DNA from: Bacillota bacterium
Lineage (GTDB): Bacteria > Bacillota > Clostridia > Acetivibrionales > DSM-1351
Reading direction: 5' to 3'
Assembly: GCA_023409265.1 (NCBI GenBank)
Contig: JAEYHZ010000024.1
Span: 62,001-126,000 of the forward strand
DNA: 64,000 nucleotides
Part shown: positions 9,654-18,983 of the stretch, in pieces
Position numbering within the stretch: the stretch's first letter is position 1
Layout: each line of letters begins with the position of its first letter
Position numbers and translations under genes: made by a program
The notes under the pieces: generated by a model
The model's database searches: none
What the model was told of the DNA's origin: nothing
What the model saw: the letters and a program-made list of their open reading frames with translations, nothing else

Positions 9654-11306
9654 CTATACCCTGAAGCTTGCTACCACTTCATTAAGCTGTTTTGAAAGCT
9701 CAATCAGCATATTCATATTTGCAGCCACTTCCTGGAATGAAGCTGTCTGTTCCTGTACTGCCGCAGCAACCTCCTGGGTATTTTCAGAATTTTTTTCAAC
9801 AACAAGTGAAATTCTGTTGGCTGATTCGTTAATTACAGTGAAATTAGTATGGATTTTACTGTTAATATTTTGAATATCCTTTGCACACTCGTATGTAATA
9901 TTGGACTTTTCTGAAATTTCATTCAGCTTGACCTTCACATCATTCATGCTCTTCGCCTGGACATCTATGGTTTCCACCATTTCATCCATGTGTTTCTTTA
10001 CCTCTGATGTCTTCCCTGTAATATTTTTAACAATATCAACAATTCTTACAGTGGACTTTGCAGTCTCCTCTGCAAGCTTCCGAATCTCCTCAGCTACCAC
10101 CGAGAAGCCTCGCCCTGCCTCCCCCGCTCTTGCTGCTTCAATGGATGCATTCAGAGCAAGCAGATTGGTTTGCTGTGAAATATTATTAATAATCTCAAGT
10201 ATATCCCGTATGTCAAAAGAGTATTTTTCCAGGTGATTTACAGTATCCGATACTTTTTTTGTGCTGCCTGCCACTGCCTCAAGCTCTTTCACATGCCTTT
10301 GAATAGTGGCATTTCCCTCTCCGGCCGCTTTACTGGACATACCGGATTCCTCCAGCAGCTTCTCCGCATTGTTTATTACCTGCAGGATATCGTTGCTCAT
10401 GTGGTTGACAAGGCCAGTCATGGTCTTCACCATTTCAGATTGCTCAACACTGCCTGCGGATACATCCGATACTGCACCGGCAATCATTTCAGTTGATTTT
10501 GCCAGCTCATCACTTGTTCCCGATATGGCATCAATTGAGTTTGTCAATGTGACTGAAGATTTTGAAATAAGGACTACTATATCCTTTATACTTGCAATAA
10601 ATTTATTAAAATAGTCGGTCAGAATACCGATTTCATCATTATTATTCAATTGTATAACTTTTGTCAGGTCTCCATTTCCTGACGCAATGTCTTTCAAATC
10701 CTCGGAAATTATCTTGATGGGTCGGACAATCCCTCTTCTGATAACTATAAACGAGAACACCGCCAAAATCAGAGAGATAAGCAAGAATACACCGCTTAAC
10801 GTTTTCGCCATCACAACCTTACCCTGGGCAATTTCGGAATACCTGGTAACCATTACATCAATTTGCTGTACATAATTGGTTACATCTGCATCAACAGTTT
10901 TTAACAACTCACTTTCATGATTTTCCGCAATACTTGTATACGCTGGCTTGAAGATGAGATCCCATTTGTTTTGGATATCCTGTAACTGCAAGATAATCTC
11001 TTCAGCCTTTGGTGCCTTCAGACCGGTTTCTGCATCTCCTTTTTGAAGTGACATCAGAAGATTATCAAAATACTGGACTCTTTCAAGCAGCAGCTTGTTG
11101 TCCTCTGTACCCGATTCATTATTTAAAACAATATGAGAAGATAAATATGCCATTCTGAAGCTATTTGCTCTCAATCTGCCCGCCTGATTTACAAAGTTTG
11201 CATCACTATCCATTGATTTGTAAGTGAAGAAGTTAATACCTACAACGGCAATGATAAGCACTGAAAACGTTGAAAATATAATACTAAGTTTTGTTTTTAT
11301 GGTCAT
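9654..11306 (-). CDS. Methyl-accepting chemotaxis protein
   Basis: The product has 550 residues. A membrane helix at about 8-28, a four-helix-type extracellular domain, a second helix near 170-192 and a HAMP domain lead into a long coiled-coil signalling domain. The highly conserved hairpin tip is present (QQTNLLALNASIEAARAGEA). It transmits ligand binding to the CheA/CheW array at the membrane. GGAGA precedes the ATG. It is a single gene with no chemotaxis neighbours, so its ligand cannot be guessed. Confidence 0.95.
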   Translation of the reverse strand: MTIKTKLSIIFSTFSVLIIAVVGINFFTYKSMDSDANFVNQAGRLRANSFRMAYLSSHIVLNNESGTEDNKLLLERVQYFDNLLMSLQKGDAETGLKAPKAEEIILQLQDIQNKWDLIFKPAYTSIAENHESELLKTVDADVTNYVQQIDVMVTRYSEIAQGKVVMAKTLSGVFLLISLILAVFSFIVIRRGIVRPIKIISEDLKDIASGNGDLTKVIQLNNNDEIGILTDYFNKFIASIKDIVVLISKSSVTLTNSIDAISGTSDELAKSTEMIAGAVSDVSAGSVEQSEMVKTMTGLVNHMSNDILQVINNAEKLLEESGMSSKAAGEGNATIQRHVKELEAVAGSTKKVSDTVNHLEKYSFDIRDILEIINNISQQTNLLALNASIEAARAGEAGRGFSVVAEEIRKLAEETAKSTVRIVDIVKNITGKTSEVKKHMDEMVETIDVQAKSMNDVKVKLNEISEKSNITYECAKDIQNINSKIHTNFTVINESANRISLVVEKNSENTQEVAAAVQEQTASFQEVAANMNMLIELSKQLNEVVASFRV

Positions 11307-11520
11307 ATGGCCTGTCTCCTTTTAGTGGTATATAAAAAACACTTGATTGATAATATTTAACCAAAAAATGATACAGTAAACAGCTTTTTTTACAAATTTC
11401 GATATTTTTTATTCAAATAATAGTGGATAAATATTTTTCCAGGTCAACAACAAACCTTCCGCTTAATGATTTTGAAGGTCCTTATTAAGATTTGAATTAA
11501 AGCCGTATTATCCTCATAGC

Positions 11521-11558
11521 AAAAATAAAAATGCCCAAACAATCAGGTTCAGGCATTT
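11521..11558 (-). terminator. Terminator of the methyltransferase gene
   Basis: AAATGCC (11529-11535) pairs with GGCATTT (11552-11558), with a partly paired inner stem. On the minus strand the stem is followed by TTTATTTTTG. It lies about 60 bases beyond the methyltransferase stop. The rest of the 312-base gap 11307-11618 is A/T-rich upstream sequence of the chemotaxis receptor with no other clear feature. Confidence 0.6.
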
Positions 11559-11618
11559 CTAAATAATTAATCAACTGAGTTCTGCATTTAACTCATCATT
11601 CTCCAATTCATTAGAGCG

Positions 11619-12380
11619 TTATTTATCTTTCTGTGAATATACCATTAATTGTAATTCTTTATTTGATGCTTCTTTACCATAATAATCAGAGAATCTGGAA
11701 ATTACTTTCATTTGACGCAATTGTAAAATTGTATCTATTTCAGATTCTGAGTATAAACGTGTTGATGTACATGGTTCTATTGAAACCGGCCTCTGAAATA
11801 CTTCTCCAAATGGAATTTCCCATTCTCCAAACAACATTCTACGGTTTTCTTTATCCCAATCAAACATTGGTAAGGATAATGTTTTAGTACCAATATCCCA
11901 GTGACGCTTTGGAAAATAATGCTCTGCATGTTCAGCATTACATATATCCATAAAGTGTTTCCCCCCTGGCTTAAGAGCATTTGATATTACATCAAATATT
12001 TTTAAATTCTCTTCATCGTCTTCCAAATAACCAATGGCACCATCAGCCAAATTCAGAACAACATCAAATTCATTACTATATTTTATGTCCCTAATGTCTG
12101 ACAGTATAAAATCAACTTCAACTGAAGCCGATTTTGCTTCTCTTTTAGCATCATCTATATAGTCTTTTGTAATATCTACTCCAACCACAGAAAATCCTCT
12201 TCGTGCAAGAGATAAGGAATGTCTGCCAAAACCACATGCTAAATCAAGCACTCGCTCTTTTCCTGTGAGTTCAAGTGTTTTTATTATAAAATCAACCTGA
12301 TTTTCCGTGTCTTCAACCCATGATTGATCCTTTATATCCAGTGACCAATACTTATACCATTCCGGATTAATTTTTTTCAT
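11619..12380 (-). CDS. Class I SAM-dependent methyltransferase
   Basis: The product has 253 residues from the ATG at 12380. GGAGGAG lies six bases before this ATG, whereas the upstream in-frame TTG at 12395 would put the ribosome site inside the gene. The Rossmann SAM-binding motif I is clear (VLDLACGFGRHSLSLARRG), with motif II acid VVGVDIT and a post-motif VVLNLADGAIGY. Substrate is unknown; the Ubie/methyltransferase-25-type fold acts on small molecules. It stands alone, with a LacI-type palindrome in its upstream region. Confidence 0.85.
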   Translation of the reverse strand: MKKINPEWYKYWSLDIKDQSWVEDTENQVDFIIKTLELTGKERVLDLACGFGRHSLSLARRGFSVVGVDITKDYIDDAKREAKSASVEVDFILSDIRDIKYSNEFDVVLNLADGAIGYLEDDEENLKIFDVISNALKPGGKHFMDICNAEHAEHYFPKRHWDIGTKTLSLPMFDWDKENRRMLFGEWEIPFGEVFQRPVSIEPCTSTRLYSESEIDTILQLRQMKVISRFSDYYGKEASNKELQLMVYSQKDK

Positions 12381-12437
12381 GTAAAGCTCCTCCAAATATA
12401 CTTATTACTTTAATTTAAAATTTTACAGACTTGATTG

Positions 12438-12457
12438 TATACGAAACGTTTTGTATA
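12438..12457. promoter_or_regulatory. Palindromic operator candidate upstream of the methyltransferase
   Basis: TATACGAAACGTTTTGTATA is a near-perfect 20-base inverted repeat (one mismatched pair) centred on AACGTT, the pattern of LacI/GalR-family operators. It lies 58 bases before the methyltransferase ATG. The rest of the 362-base gap 12381-12742 is A/T-rich and shows no gene. Confidence 0.45.
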
Positions 12458-12742
12458 AACTATATACTAAATTAAATTGATGTTATTGTAAAATCTGTAT
12501 AATGTTAATAATATATATCATCATACCAATCAGATTTAATACAGTTACGGGAGTAAAAAATACTTAAGATATATGCTATTTTCTTGTCTATTATGGATTT
12601 GTAATGTATAATAAAATTAATAGCAAACGAAAAAATATAGAAAATTACCGAACAGTAAATTATATAACAAGCACTTTAGAATTTCAATATCCTTTTCAAC
12701 ATTTGTTGAGAAAATTCCTTTAGAGATATAGCAAATTAAGTT

Positions 12743-13921
12743 TTATTCTATATTTTCATAAATGAATTTGCCCTTAAGGTAATTACGAAAATCATTTAAA
12801 AAGTTTTGAGTATCCCTACATCCAGGTGCGTTAGTAAGGATAATTATCGCAGAATTCAATTCTTTAAATATCATAACATTGGAGTAAAAGGTACCCTCAC
12901 TACCATAATGATAAAAATATGTTCCATTATCAGATTCATTATACCAACCCATTGCGTATTTCGGAATGCCACCAAGCAGGTAATTACAGGACTGAGAAGT
13001 TATATATCCATCCTTTCCATTAAGCCCTTCAAGATAAATGTTTACATATTTTGCCATATCATTGATTGATATATCTATATTTCCTGCCGGTGAAGATATT
13101 GGGTCTATAAAAATAGTATAATCCTCTGGTGATACTGGCATTCTTTTACCAAACCAGCCCACTTTATGTCCCCAAGGCTGTTCTCTATCAATAGTATTAG
13201 GTTTACCAAAACTAATTGAAATGCCAATATCCCGAGCGGTTTCCATCGCTAAATCTTCCCACGATTTTCCCGATACTTTTTCCAGCATTATTCCCGCCAC
13301 GCTATACCCAGAATTGGCATAATTCATATCAGTACTTTCGACTGGCGGAAGAGTAAGCACATATTTGCAGAATTGCAATCTTATTTCTTGCTGATTACCA
13401 GTAAAATCAGGTATATTTGTATGAATAACCTTTTTACTAGAAGAATCCACTTTTCCAGTAAATGTATTCAACGGCTGTAATGATGTTTTGTGTGAAAGTA
13501 GATCTTTCAAAGTAATCGAATAATATGCTTGGTTTGAATTATTCTTCCATTCAGGAAACAGGTCAAAGATTTTTGTATCCCAGCTTATAAGTCCTTTCTC
13601 AACTAGCTTTGCTGCAATTAAAGAGGTATAGGATTTACCGCAGGAACCAATTTGAAATTTATCTTCAATACTTACTTTCATATCAGAACCTTCAAATATG
13701 TAACCTAACGCATTCATTTCAATAATTTTACAATCTCTTATAATACAATAAGTGAGACCTGGAATTCTATAATACTTTCGTAGACCTTCAATACCAACTT
13801 TTTTAACGGAATCGAATTGTAAGGGCTTTTTATCACGAATACAATATTGATTCAATAAAAGCATTCCCCCAAGGGAGATTATTAATATAAAACAAATTAT
13901 AAAAATCAGTTTTTTCTTCAT
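12743..13921 (-). CDS. Membrane-anchored serine hydrolase, beta-lactamase (class C) fold
   Basis: The product has 392 residues. An N-terminal hydrophobic helix (about 4-23, LIFIICFILIISLGGMLLL) anchors or exports it. The active-site SxxK is SCGK in IGSCGKSYTS and the YxN motif is YAN in MNYANSGYSVAG. The C-terminal HYGSEGT stands in for the KTG box, as in esterase- and peptidase-type members. It probably hydrolyses an ester or D-amino-acid peptide at the cell surface, and there is no reason to call it a resistance enzyme. The gene is monocistronic. Confidence 0.85.
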   Translation of the reverse strand: MKKKLIFIICFILIISLGGMLLLNQYCIRDKKPLQFDSVKKVGIEGLRKYYRIPGLTYCIIRDCKIIEMNALGYIFEGSDMKVSIEDKFQIGSCGKSYTSLIAAKLVEKGLISWDTKIFDLFPEWKNNSNQAYYSITLKDLLSHKTSLQPLNTFTGKVDSSSKKVIHTNIPDFTGNQQEIRLQFCKYVLTLPPVESTDMNYANSGYSVAGIMLEKVSGKSWEDLAMETARDIGISISFGKPNTIDREQPWGHKVGWFGKRMPVSPEDYTIFIDPISSPAGNIDISINDMAKYVNIYLEGLNGKDGYITSQSCNYLLGGIPKYAMGWYNESDNGTYFYHYGSEGTFYSNVMIFKELNSAIIILTNAPGCRDTQNFLNDFRNYLKGKFIYENIE

Positions 13922-14080
13922 ACTATCCTCTAAAGAATTTTTTTAACACTTTCAAATATGTTATATTATGGAAATAAATAAGTCAAGCAATTGCTTAAAA
14001 CAGATCTTTGATACTATTGATTTACATTGGGAATAACTATAATTAACGAATATGATGTTCTAAAAGAAAGGACATAAATT

Positions 14081-16108
14081 ATGACACAACACAAACACAC
14101 AAACAAACTAATCCAGGAAAAATCCCCCTACCTGCTCCAACACGCTCACAACCCTGTCGACTGGTATCCATGGGGCCCTGAAGCCTTTGGGAGGGCAGTA
14201 GGAGAAGACAAGCCCATTTTCCTTTCTATCGGATATTCAACTTGTCACTGGTGTCATGTAATGGAGAGAGAATCCTTTGAGGATGAAGAAGTGGCTCGTC
14301 TTTTGAATAAATACTTTATATGCATCAAGGTTGACCGTGAAGAAAGACCCGACATAGACAGCATATACATGTCTGTATGCCAGTCATTGACCGGACATGG
14401 CGGCTGGCCTCTGACCGTCTTTCTCACACCTGACAAACATCCGTTTTTTGCAGGAACCTATTATCCCAAGGGCGACAGCAGAGGAATGATGGGGTTGATG
14501 AGGCTGCTTGAAACGGTACATGATGCCTGGCAGAACAAGAGAGAAACTCTGCTGGATTCTGCCCGTGAAATTCTTGCATATCAAAAAACGGAAAGAGGCA
14601 CAGCTGACGGTGAGATCACAAAGGACGTTATCCACGATACCTTCTCTCATCTAAAATACAGCTTTGACAGTACACATGGCGGTTTCGGAAGATCACCCAA
14701 ATTCCCGACACCACATAACCTGCTATTCATGCTGAGGTACTGGTATAACAACAAGGAACCCTATGCACTTGAAATTGTAGAAAAAACTCTGAGTTCTATG
14801 AACTTCGGCGGTATCTATGACCACATAGGGTTTGGTTTCAGCAGGTACTCAACTGATAAAAAATGGCTGGTGCCGCATTTCGAAAAAATGCTTTATGACA
14901 ATGCACTTCTGGCTTTGGCATATGGAGAAGCCTTCAGCGCAACCGGCAAAGTTCAATATTCCGAAACAGCCACACAAATACTGGATTATATCCTGAGAGA
15001 CATGACTTCTCCGGAAGGCGGTTTCTATTCTGCTGAAGACGCAGACTCCGAAGGCGAAGAAGGTAAATTCTATGTATGGTCGGTAGATGAGGTAACCGAG
15101 GTGTTGGGTGAGACCGATGGCAGGGAATACTGCAAGCTATACGACATTACTGATAAAGGTAACTTTGAAGGCAGGAATATACCCAACCTGATTAATACCG
15201 GAGACATCCCCGGGGAAAAAAAGCAATTTGCAGAGTCCTGCCGCCAGAAACTTTTTACCTATAGAGAAAAAAGGATCCACCCCTACAAGGACGATAAAAT
15301 ACTAACTTCCTGGAATGGACTGATGATGGCTGCCATGGCCTACTGTGGAAGAATTCTTAATGAGCAAAAGTATATATCTGCGGCTCAAAAATGTGCAGAC
15401 TTTATATTGAGCAAGCTGGTTAGATATGATGGCAGACTGCTGGCTCGATTCAGAGACGGTGAGGCAGCTTTTAACGCCTATCTTGAAGATTATGCCTTCC
15501 TTGTCTGGGGACTGCTTGAGCTCTACGAGGCAACGTATAATGTTGAGAATCTCAAAAAGGCTTTAAAGCTCAATGATGATATGCTGGAGCTCTTCAAAGA
15601 TGACAGCTCGGCGGGTCTTTTCCTCTATGGACATGATTCGGAAGAATTGATTACCCGTCCAAAGGAAAGCTATGACGGTGCAATCCCGTCGGGAAATTCA
15701 GCAGCAGTAATGAACCTTCTGAGAATCGCAAGATTAACCGGACGTCACGAATTGGAGACTACTGCAAAATCAATTCTTGACTATTTCAGCAGTGATATAG
15801 AAGCCTCTCCCACAGGTCACAGCTATATGCTTTGCGCATATTTATATTCCATTTCGGAAAATGCTTCAGAAGTAGTTATAGTAGGAAACAAGGAGAGCGA
15901 TATGGTTAAAACCTATGACAAACTCTATAATCCTTTTTCGGTATCTCTTGCAAATATAACTCCGGAGCTTGTTAATCTGGTTCCCTTCATTTCTGAATAC
16001 AAACAGCAGGAGGGAAAAACCGCCGCTTATGTTTGTAAGAACTTTGCGTGCTCAGCACCCATAACCGATTCCTCCGCACTGGCTGATATGATGGCTCCGC
16101 CAAACTGA
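14081..16108 (+). CDS. YyaL-like thioredoxin-domain protein (DUF255)
   Basis: The product has 675 residues, full length for the family. The N-terminal thioredoxin-like domain (about 1-160) has the characteristic YSTCHWCHVMERESF with a CxxC pair, then TGHGGWPLTVFLTPD. The remainder is an (alpha/alpha)6-barrel like N-acylglucosamine epimerases (KFPTPHN, HFEKMLYDN, DDKILTSWNGLMMAA). It is cytoplasmic and its biochemical role is not known. The neighbouring thiol-disulphide genes (TlpA-like and CcdA) are convergent, sharing the terminator between them. Confidence 0.92.
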   Translation: MTQHKHTNKLIQEKSPYLLQHAHNPVDWYPWGPEAFGRAVGEDKPIFLSIGYSTCHWCHVMERESFEDEEVARLLNKYFICIKVDREERPDIDSIYMSVCQSLTGHGGWPLTVFLTPDKHPFFAGTYYPKGDSRGMMGLMRLLETVHDAWQNKRETLLDSAREILAYQKTERGTADGEITKDVIHDTFSHLKYSFDSTHGGFGRSPKFPTPHNLLFMLRYWYNNKEPYALEIVEKTLSSMNFGGIYDHIGFGFSRYSTDKKWLVPHFEKMLYDNALLALAYGEAFSATGKVQYSETATQILDYILRDMTSPEGGFYSAEDADSEGEEGKFYVWSVDEVTEVLGETDGREYCKLYDITDKGNFEGRNIPNLINTGDIPGEKKQFAESCRQKLFTYREKRIHPYKDDKILTSWNGLMMAAMAYCGRILNEQKYISAAQKCADFILSKLVRYDGRLLARFRDGEAAFNAYLEDYAFLVWGLLELYEATYNVENLKKALKLNDDMLELFKDDSSAGLFLYGHDSEELITRPKESYDGAIPSGNSAAVMNLLRIARLTGRHELETTAKSILDYFSSDIEASPTGHSYMLCAYLYSISENASEVVIVGNKESDMVKTYDKLYNPFSVSLANITPELVNLVPFISEYKQQEGKTAAYVCKNFACSAPITDSSALADMMAPPN

Positions 16109-16139
16109 TGCTGCTGCCCGGATATAGTAACTAATTCAT

Positions 16140-16178
16140 AAAGCTCCGTAATGCTGGGTTTGCTATACGGAGCTTTTA
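16140..16178. terminator. Bidirectional terminator
   Basis: AAAGCTCCGTA (16140-16150) pairs perfectly with TACGGAGCTTT (16166-16176), with A-rich and T-rich flanks on both sides. It lies between the convergent yyaL-like and TlpA-like genes and can serve both. Confidence 0.8.
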
Positions 16179-16185
16179 AGTTTTA

Positions 16186-16782
16186 TTACTTTATTTTTTC
16201 AAGATACCCCTTCAGTGTTTCCTCATCCATTGCTCCGCTAACTTTCTTCACAATATGTCCCTGACTGTCAATAAAAAGCGTTGTGGGAATTGACTGAACC
16301 ATGTATGCAAAAGCCGCCTCCTGGTCGGTGTCAAAATAGACCGGAAAATCAAAGCCTTCACCATCTATATAATCCTGCCCGCTTTCGACTGTCTCTCTTT
16401 GCCCATCCACAAGATCTACCATCAGGAAAGCAACCTTATCCTTATGATCTGAATATGCTTTATCAAAGTGGGGCATTTCACTTCTGCAGGGCGGGCACCA
16501 GGAAGCCCAAAAATTAACCACTATAGGCCTGCCGAAAAAGTCCGATAGTTTTACAGGTTCACCCTTCTTATTTAAAACAGTGAAATCTGCCGCTTTTGTC
16601 TTATCCTCCGATTCTGTGGAAGCACCCTGGGGAGTTTGTTCATCAGCTTTAGTATTCACACTTTGTTCAGCTACTGTATCAGGTTTGATCTTATTACTCA
16701 GTTTGTTATAGGCAAAATACGCTCCGGCGATAAATATGACAAAGGCAAGCAAACCTATTAGTGTTTTAATTTTGTTATTCAT
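16186..16782 (-). CDS. TlpA/ResA-like membrane-anchored thioredoxin
   Basis: The product has 198 residues from the ATG at 16782, chosen because GGAGG lies four bases upstream. An N-terminal anchor (about 6-26) precedes a Lys/Glu/Thr-rich linker, and a thioredoxin fold carries the redox motif WCPPC in VNFWASWCPPCRSEMPHF. The conserved cis-proline loop is present (SIPTTLFID). It faces outward and reduces disulphides in exported proteins, receiving electrons from CcdA, whose gene lies 103 bases upstream on the same strand. Confidence 0.92.
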   Translation of the reverse strand: MNNKIKTLIGLLAFVIFIAGAYFAYNKLSNKIKPDTVAEQSVNTKADEQTPQGASTESEDKTKAADFTVLNKKGEPVKLSDFFGRPIVVNFWASWCPPCRSEMPHFDKAYSDHKDKVAFLMVDLVDGQRETVESGQDYIDGEGFDFPVYFDTDQEAAFAYMVQSIPTTLFIDSQGHIVKKVSGAMDEETLKGYLEKIK

Positions 16783-16885
16783 TATTCCTCCGCTTAAGGT
16801 AATTGACAATATCCTTATATTTTAAAGTACAGTAAGCAAGCATCCTGACATATAAATTATGAGACTACTTTTGAAGCCATCATTT

Positions 16886-17554
16886 TCAAGTGAGTAAAGA
16901 CAGGAAATATCCAAAGGTCCCGGTCATCATCAGTACTCCAACCAATACTAAAAAAATGCCTGACACCAGATTTATTATTTTGTAATACCGTTTTACCGCG
17001 TTAAACACAGCTTTCAGTCTGTCAATGAGAACTGCACTTATAATAAAGGGGAGTCCAAGTCCCATTGAGTAAAACAGCAGCATAATTATTCCTTTGACTG
17101 GGTCACCCTGCTGACTTGCCTGCATCAGCGCAGAGCCTAGAAATGCACCGACACAGGGTGTCCAGCTTATTGAGAATATTATACCAAATACAACAGACGA
17201 GAAAAACCTAAGCCTGTTAAATTTGGCACTGATTTTTTCAGAAGGCCCCGGGAACGAAAGGTTAATCACGTTTAAAAACGACAGTCCAAAAATAATAACT
17301 ATGAGACCTGTTATTATATTCAAAATGGTACTATATTGTCTCAGAAAGCCTCCGATAGTTCCTGCAAAAGCTCCCATAAGCACGAATAAAAGTGTAAAGC
17401 CCAGTACAAAGCCAATAGAATTCCTTAATGCCCGACGGTTTCTTCCTTCAGTGCCATCCCCGGCAAAATAAACTACATAAATAGGAAGCATGGGAAGCAT
17501 ACATGGCGATATAAAAGTAATAATCCCTTCTAAAAACAGTAAGAGGTATTGCAA
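16886..17554 (-). CDS. ccdA: CcdA-type thiol-disulphide electron carrier
   Basis: The product has 222 residues from a TTG at 17554. I chose this start because GGAGG lies eight bases upstream and it gives the canonical N-terminus MQYLLLFLEGIITFISPC; the earlier ATG at 17605 has no ribosome site. Six membrane helices are apparent. The two redox cysteines are in FISPCMLPMLP and ISWTPCVGAFLG. The protein moves reducing equivalents from cytoplasmic thioredoxin across the membrane to the TlpA-like partner downstream. Confidence 0.93.
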   Translation of the reverse strand: MQYLLLFLEGIITFISPCMLPMLPIYVVYFAGDGTEGRNRRALRNSIGFVLGFTLLFVLMGAFAGTIGGFLRQYSTILNIITGLIVIIFGLSFLNVINLSFPGPSEKISAKFNRLRFFSSVVFGIIFSISWTPCVGAFLGSALMQASQQGDPVKGIIMLLFYSMGLGLPFIISAVLIDRLKAVFNAVKRYYKIINLVSGIFLVLVGVLMMTGTFGYFLSLLT

Positions 17555-17649
17555 AAGGTTATCCTCCACATAAAATATTTTCATGCCTATAATATCTATA
17601 CCCATGTGAAACCGGTATTAAGCATAGTTTGGCATAAATAATCTATTTC

Positions 17650-18879
17650 TTATATTTTACTTACCTTCATATCCATAACCATGGCTTTAATACCGCCTAA
17701 CGGCCAAATTTCATTTTTTGATACTCCTCTGAAGCAGTTACCGTACATCTCAAATACATTTGAAGATACCTGTAACTCCGGAAGCCTTCCCATCAATTTA
17801 TCACCATCAAACAAATAGGCCAGCTGAACCGGCGTAGCAAAGTTTCCGTCAGGTGTAAAGTCTCCGCCCGAGGCTACCAGAACAACTATCCCTTTATCTC
17901 CCGCCAGCAGCTCTTTTGCAGTTTTTTCACACTCTTTTACCTTCAGCCTGGCAAAACCGGGTTCAGGTGTACTGTCATAGTCGCTTACTGCACTTCCTGT
18001 ATAGGGTAGATTATACAGTGCTGAAAACTTCTTATCGGTATTTGCGGCTCTCAAAACACCGTTTTGGATGAGAGGATACATGTAGTTTTCATTGACTGTT
18101 CCTTCGGCATCAAAAAATGGTGTCAGAAAGGCATCGGCAGGATTCATTGAGTTAAATAAAGTTAAGTTGTCATTAAAAATCTTTTGACCAAGTTTCCCTG
18201 AAAAAAGTGATGACCCTGTTCCAAAAACTCTTCCGTTAAGGTCTGTAACAAATTTTATCAAAGGAGTATAGTCCTGGCTCAGAAAAACTACCGGATAATT
18301 TCCCTCGGCAAAGTCAACCCTATTCCGATAGGCATTCAGAATACTGTCCGCCATAATTGTAAAGTCTTTTTTGTCATATCTCCTGTCCTGAAAAACAATA
18401 TAGCCGTCCATTATATTGGAGGACGCCTTTTCTTTGAAAACAAGAGAGAACTCTACAGCACTGTCCATATAGGCCAGCTTTAGTTTATCTTCATTGCTGA
18501 GAGTAAAATTCACAGTATCCAGATTGACCTTGTTTGAAAAAATAAAGTCTCCATGATTTGCTCTTAAATAGTCCAGAGCAGCTTCTACTTCATTTATGAT
18601 GCTATCATTTGAGAAGATTTCATTAACCAGATCAATTTCTTCCTCTCTATTGGAGTTTAATTCATATGGATATTCCACTTTGGCCGAAAGTGCTTTACGG
18701 GCTCTTTTTTCAAGCTCCACGGGGTTATAACCCCCAATAGCTCCGGCGATTCCAACAGTACCGCCTTCATAGACACGCAGTCCTGTCTTTAATATATCTT
18801 TCCCTCTAACAGATTCAATTCTGGTTCCTGAAACACTTATTGAAGTCTGTACGCTTTTTACGGAATAAATTTCTTTCAT
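17650..18879 (-). CDS. TldE/PmbA-family metallopeptidase subunit
   Basis: The product has 409 residues. The order with a TldD-like gene directly upstream, the length and motifs such as RVFGTGSSLFSGKLGQKIF fit the TldE/PmbA subunit. It lacks the HExxxH zinc motif, as expected for the non-catalytic partner. TldD/TldE complexes degrade small unfolded peptides and mature some ribosomal peptides; no precursor peptide gene was seen here. GGAGG precedes the ATG. Confidence 0.88.
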   Translation of the reverse strand: MKEIYSVKSVQTSISVSGTRIESVRGKDILKTGLRVYEGGTVGIAGAIGGYNPVELEKRARKALSAKVEYPYELNSNREEEIDLVNEIFSNDSIINEVEAALDYLRANHGDFIFSNKVNLDTVNFTLSNEDKLKLAYMDSAVEFSLVFKEKASSNIMDGYIVFQDRRYDKKDFTIMADSILNAYRNRVDFAEGNYPVVFLSQDYTPLIKFVTDLNGRVFGTGSSLFSGKLGQKIFNDNLTLFNSMNPADAFLTPFFDAEGTVNENYMYPLIQNGVLRAANTDKKFSALYNLPYTGSAVSDYDSTPEPGFARLKVKECEKTAKELLAGDKGIVVLVASGGDFTPDGNFATPVQLAYLFDGDKLMGRLPELQVSSNVFEMYGNCFRGVSKNEIWPLGGIKAMVMDMKVSKI

Positions 18880-18983
18880 GCTAAACCTCCATTCGGCTGC
18901 CTGTGCAGCGACTTTATAACGCAGGGCTAAATAGAAAATTTTTCGGCTTAGGAAAATTTTTCACCCGTTATACTGTTGAAACA

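Noticed and set aside
12743..13921. Class C beta-lactamase resistance gene
   Set aside because: The fold is shared with esterases and peptidases, and the third motif is HYGSEGT rather than KTG, so resistance is not supported.
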